A stretch of 45,918 bases of DNA, taken from the NCBI GenBank assembly GCA_003427395.1, contig BFEA01000398.1:189060-234977 (forward strand), written 5' to 3'. Every line of letters starts with the position of its first letter. Within the stretch, counting starts at the first letter, position 1. This document shows positions 44,301-45,918 of the stretch, piece by piece. Position numbers and translations under genes: made by a program. The stretch comes from Chara braunii (lineage: Eukaryota > Streptophyta > Charophyceae > Charales > Characeae). A model generated the notes under the pieces. That model had not been told where the DNA came from, searched no databases, and saw only the letters and a list, made by a program, of their open reading frames with translations.

Positions 44301-44419
44301 TGGAGATCGGTCGTCCTTGCTGCGTTTTGGCCATCATTGCGGGTCCTTCGGCGATTGAAGGACCCAAGGCCCTCTCCTGTGAGTCTGGGCGCACCCCCCT
44401 TGTATCTGAGAGTCTAAAC
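41371..44419. repeat. Non-coding right side of the inverted structure with local repeats
   Basis: GAACCTGGCC, then an AGGTACATTCATGTG segment, occurs at 42247-42290 and 42748-42790. GGAAGATTCGTTCTCATTTTGCACATT at about 42575-42601 is the inverse of 37677-37705. A related GGAAAAAATCATTTTCATTTTG lies at 41880. The rest is CA/TG-rich with short frames that have no recognised domain. Confidence 0.55.
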
Positions 44420-44688
44420 ATCTATTTTTCTGCCCTTCTCAGTCTAAGTCTCGTCTATTGGTTTTGAGAGGAAGGGCGGGATTGAAACCCGTAATCCGCG
44501 CCAAGGCCTCTGCGGGAGGTTCGCCCCACCGATTGCGGGAGCTCTACCGGAGCTCTGGCGGGGTTCTGGAGGCGGGGAACTTCAGGTATAACTTCCGTTT
44601 GACGCGATTGATCCCTCCCCCTAACTACATTATTCCCTTGGGCTATCTGATAACATAATTATGAAAGGTTATTACTTTTTTGTTTTAT

Positions 44689-45098
44689 TATGTATGTGAG
44701 AACATGCTTTGAAAAAAGTAAATCAACAACTATATGTGAGAAGTCAGGTACTTTGAGTAAATTCAGACAGAAATAAATTGGGGGAAGGCGGGAGGAAGGT
44801 GTTTTGCATGTGTTGACCGGGTNCAAGGCCTCCCAAGATTTTACTTACCTGCACAATCTCACACAAGAGCAAAGACTGATACAATTCCTCATTGGGGTCA
44901 ACACATAGCCCTTCCCGCTGTCTCTTATACACATCTAGATGTGTATAAGAGACAGGTTATGTATGTCAGGACATGTTTTGTGGAAGACTAAATAAACAAA
45001 TATATATGAGAGTTTAGAGGTACTTTGAGTAAATTCAGACAGAAATAAATTGGGGGAAGGCGGGAGGAAGGTGTTTTGCATGTGTTGACCGGGTCAAC
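44689..45098. repeat. Duplicated 135-bp segment flanking an adapter (probable misassembly)
   Basis: 44689-44822 and 44961-45095 both run from ATGTATGT to TGTTGACCGGGT and are identical from about 44750 and 45020 onward (AGGTACTTTGAGTAAATTCAG and following bases) but differ before that. Between them lie an N (44823), 94 unrelated bases and the adapter. This pattern suggests two related copies or alleles wrongly joined. Confidence 0.75.
44918..44955. other. Second Tn5/Nextera mate-pair junction adapter (assembly artefact)
   Basis: The same 38-bp palindrome as at 8588-8625, with no mismatch: CTGTCTCTTATACACATCT and its reverse complement. Confidence 0.98.
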
Positions 45099-45815
45099 CC
45101 AAGGTTAAGCTCCTCTAAGTTGATGTGGGATCAGTGCTATGTTTATTTTTGTTTGTTGGGTTGCATGAATGATTTTTTTGGATTGGGCCTACCCTAGGTT
45201 GGATGGCTCAATCGCCGTTTCTTTGAGTGTTTCTGAACAGGGAACCGGGTACCCGAGGTTGGGAAGGTTCGGCTTCCTGATGTTTCTCTTTATGGGTTTT
45301 TGAAACAGAACTGGGGCATTCTAAGTTGCGTGACCCCAATCTTGTATGTTTCTTCTCAGGGGGACAAAGGCATAAGGTTGAGCGTACCCTTAGGTTAGGG
45401 CGGCTCAGTTATAAGCCATGAACTAAAGGTCAACCTGAGTATAGAAGTTCATACATAATTTATGAACCTATATTAGCTGACAGACCGGGCACCCTACGTT
45501 GGGAAAGCCAGTCAGTAAGTCAAGTAGAACAAACAGGGAAAAAATGCAAGTGAAAAGTATAACGAAGGTAATCCGGGCAGACTGAACATACCCTTAGGTT
45601 AGGGCAGTTCAGTCCTATGCTCGTAATAAGATAAAAAGTCAGAGAGTTAGTATAAACTTGTTTCTATTTTCCCTTCTAAATACAAGGACAAGATCGGAAG
45701 TTCCCTTAATTGGGAAGGTCTGATCGTCTGTCTAACAAAAGAGAAAAACATAAAGTTTGTGCAAGTGTATCAATGGATGTTTCTATTTTACTGTTGTTAC
45801 GGAGGCCAGCGTTGT

Positions 45816-45918
45816 CACGCGGGGATCCCCGGGGCCCAAGCCGGGGTAGGGGTTTCAACCCCGGACCCCCGCCCCCGCAAAAACAACCCCGACCCTGCCC
45901 CAACCCCGCCACCCCCGC
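45816..45918. other. G/C-rich sequence to the window edge
   Basis: Abrupt change to runs of C and G, including GGGGATCCCCGGGG, a 7-bp stem (45841-45847 with 45858-45864) and CCCCCGCCCCCGC. It is unlike the arm sequence before it, so it may be the outside of the inverted structure or scaffold-end noise. Confidence 0.5.

Larger units (their letters stand above)
44420..45815 (-). repeat. Outer right arm of the large inverted structure
   Basis: Inverted homologue of 33.78-34.88 kb. The 56-bp block 45569-45624 matches 33926-33981 with five differences, all transitions. The motif appears here as TTAGGTTAGGG or CTAAGTTG at about 45113, 45190, 45250, 45319, 45388, 45492, 45591 and 45703. Similarity stops near 45815. 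The region is interrupted by an assembly artefact at 44823-44960. Confidence 0.85.

Noticed and set aside
45829-45864. GC-rich hairpin resembling a bacterial terminator
   Set aside because: There is no gene upstream, the region is extreme in composition at a scaffold edge, and other features are eukaryotic.

Overview
The window reads as nuclear DNA of a large, repeat-rich eukaryote. It holds two poly(A)-tailed LINE retrotransposons, a PIF/Harbinger DNA transposon, satellites and microsatellites, at least one phase-consistent spliceosomal intron (GTAAGA...CTACAG), and no bacterial-style operon or intact housekeeping gene. My best guess is a streptophyte (charophyte) alga such as Chara. That rests on the general style of these proteins and cannot be proved here. 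Two perfect 38-bp Tn5/Nextera mate-pair junction adapters (8588-8625 and 44918-44955), isolated N bases and one 46-N gap show that it is a short-read scaffold with local assembly errors.

Region 1 (1-17.6 kb) looks like one transposon-like domain. It carries, on the minus strand, a degraded DUF7869-type gene (251-3124). On the plus strand it carries a run of genes from 7.9 to 15.6 kb: a small unknown protein (7920-8754, split by an adapter artefact), a 656-residue protein with a ParB/sulfiredoxin-fold-like core (8818-10788), and a long gene (11094-15628) that ends in a Ulp1/C48-type cysteine protease with a recognisable His-Asp-Gln-Cys set. This long gene has one convincing intron and is interrupted by single in-frame stops. 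Around and inside these genes is a 22-bp dyad, AAGTGCGA-N6-TCGCACTT and variants, with a constant 6-nt spacer. I see it or its half-sites at about two dozen places from 83 to 17.55 kb and nowhere after that. A multi-gene element with its own dispersed palindromic sites is the best candidate here for something undescribed.

Region 2 (17.6-26 kb) holds a four-copy satellite of about 274 bp, a (TG)n tract, a PIF/Harbinger transposase on the minus strand broken at a 7-C run, a dead LINE on the minus strand (21.6-24.9 kb), and a GGGGT-rich hairpin.

Region 3 (26-33 kb) is a second, AT-rich LINE on the plus strand with intact reverse-transcriptase catalytic motifs but many nonsense codons. After its poly(A) tail and the N gap comes another 3' end of the same LINE family, then unassigned sequence.

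Region 4 (33.2-45.8 kb) contains no gene I can support. Its two ends are homologous in opposite orientation, as are an inner pair around 39.6-40.0 and 41.0-41.4 kb and a motif pair between them. The whole stretch behaves as one large, diverged palindrome centred near 40 kb. Its outer arms carry a regularly repeated CCCYAACTTARGGG-type motif.

Across regions 1-4 the breaks are mostly single C:G to T:A changes (CGA to TGA, CAG to TAG, TGG to TGA). This fits long-term deamination of methylated transposable elements.
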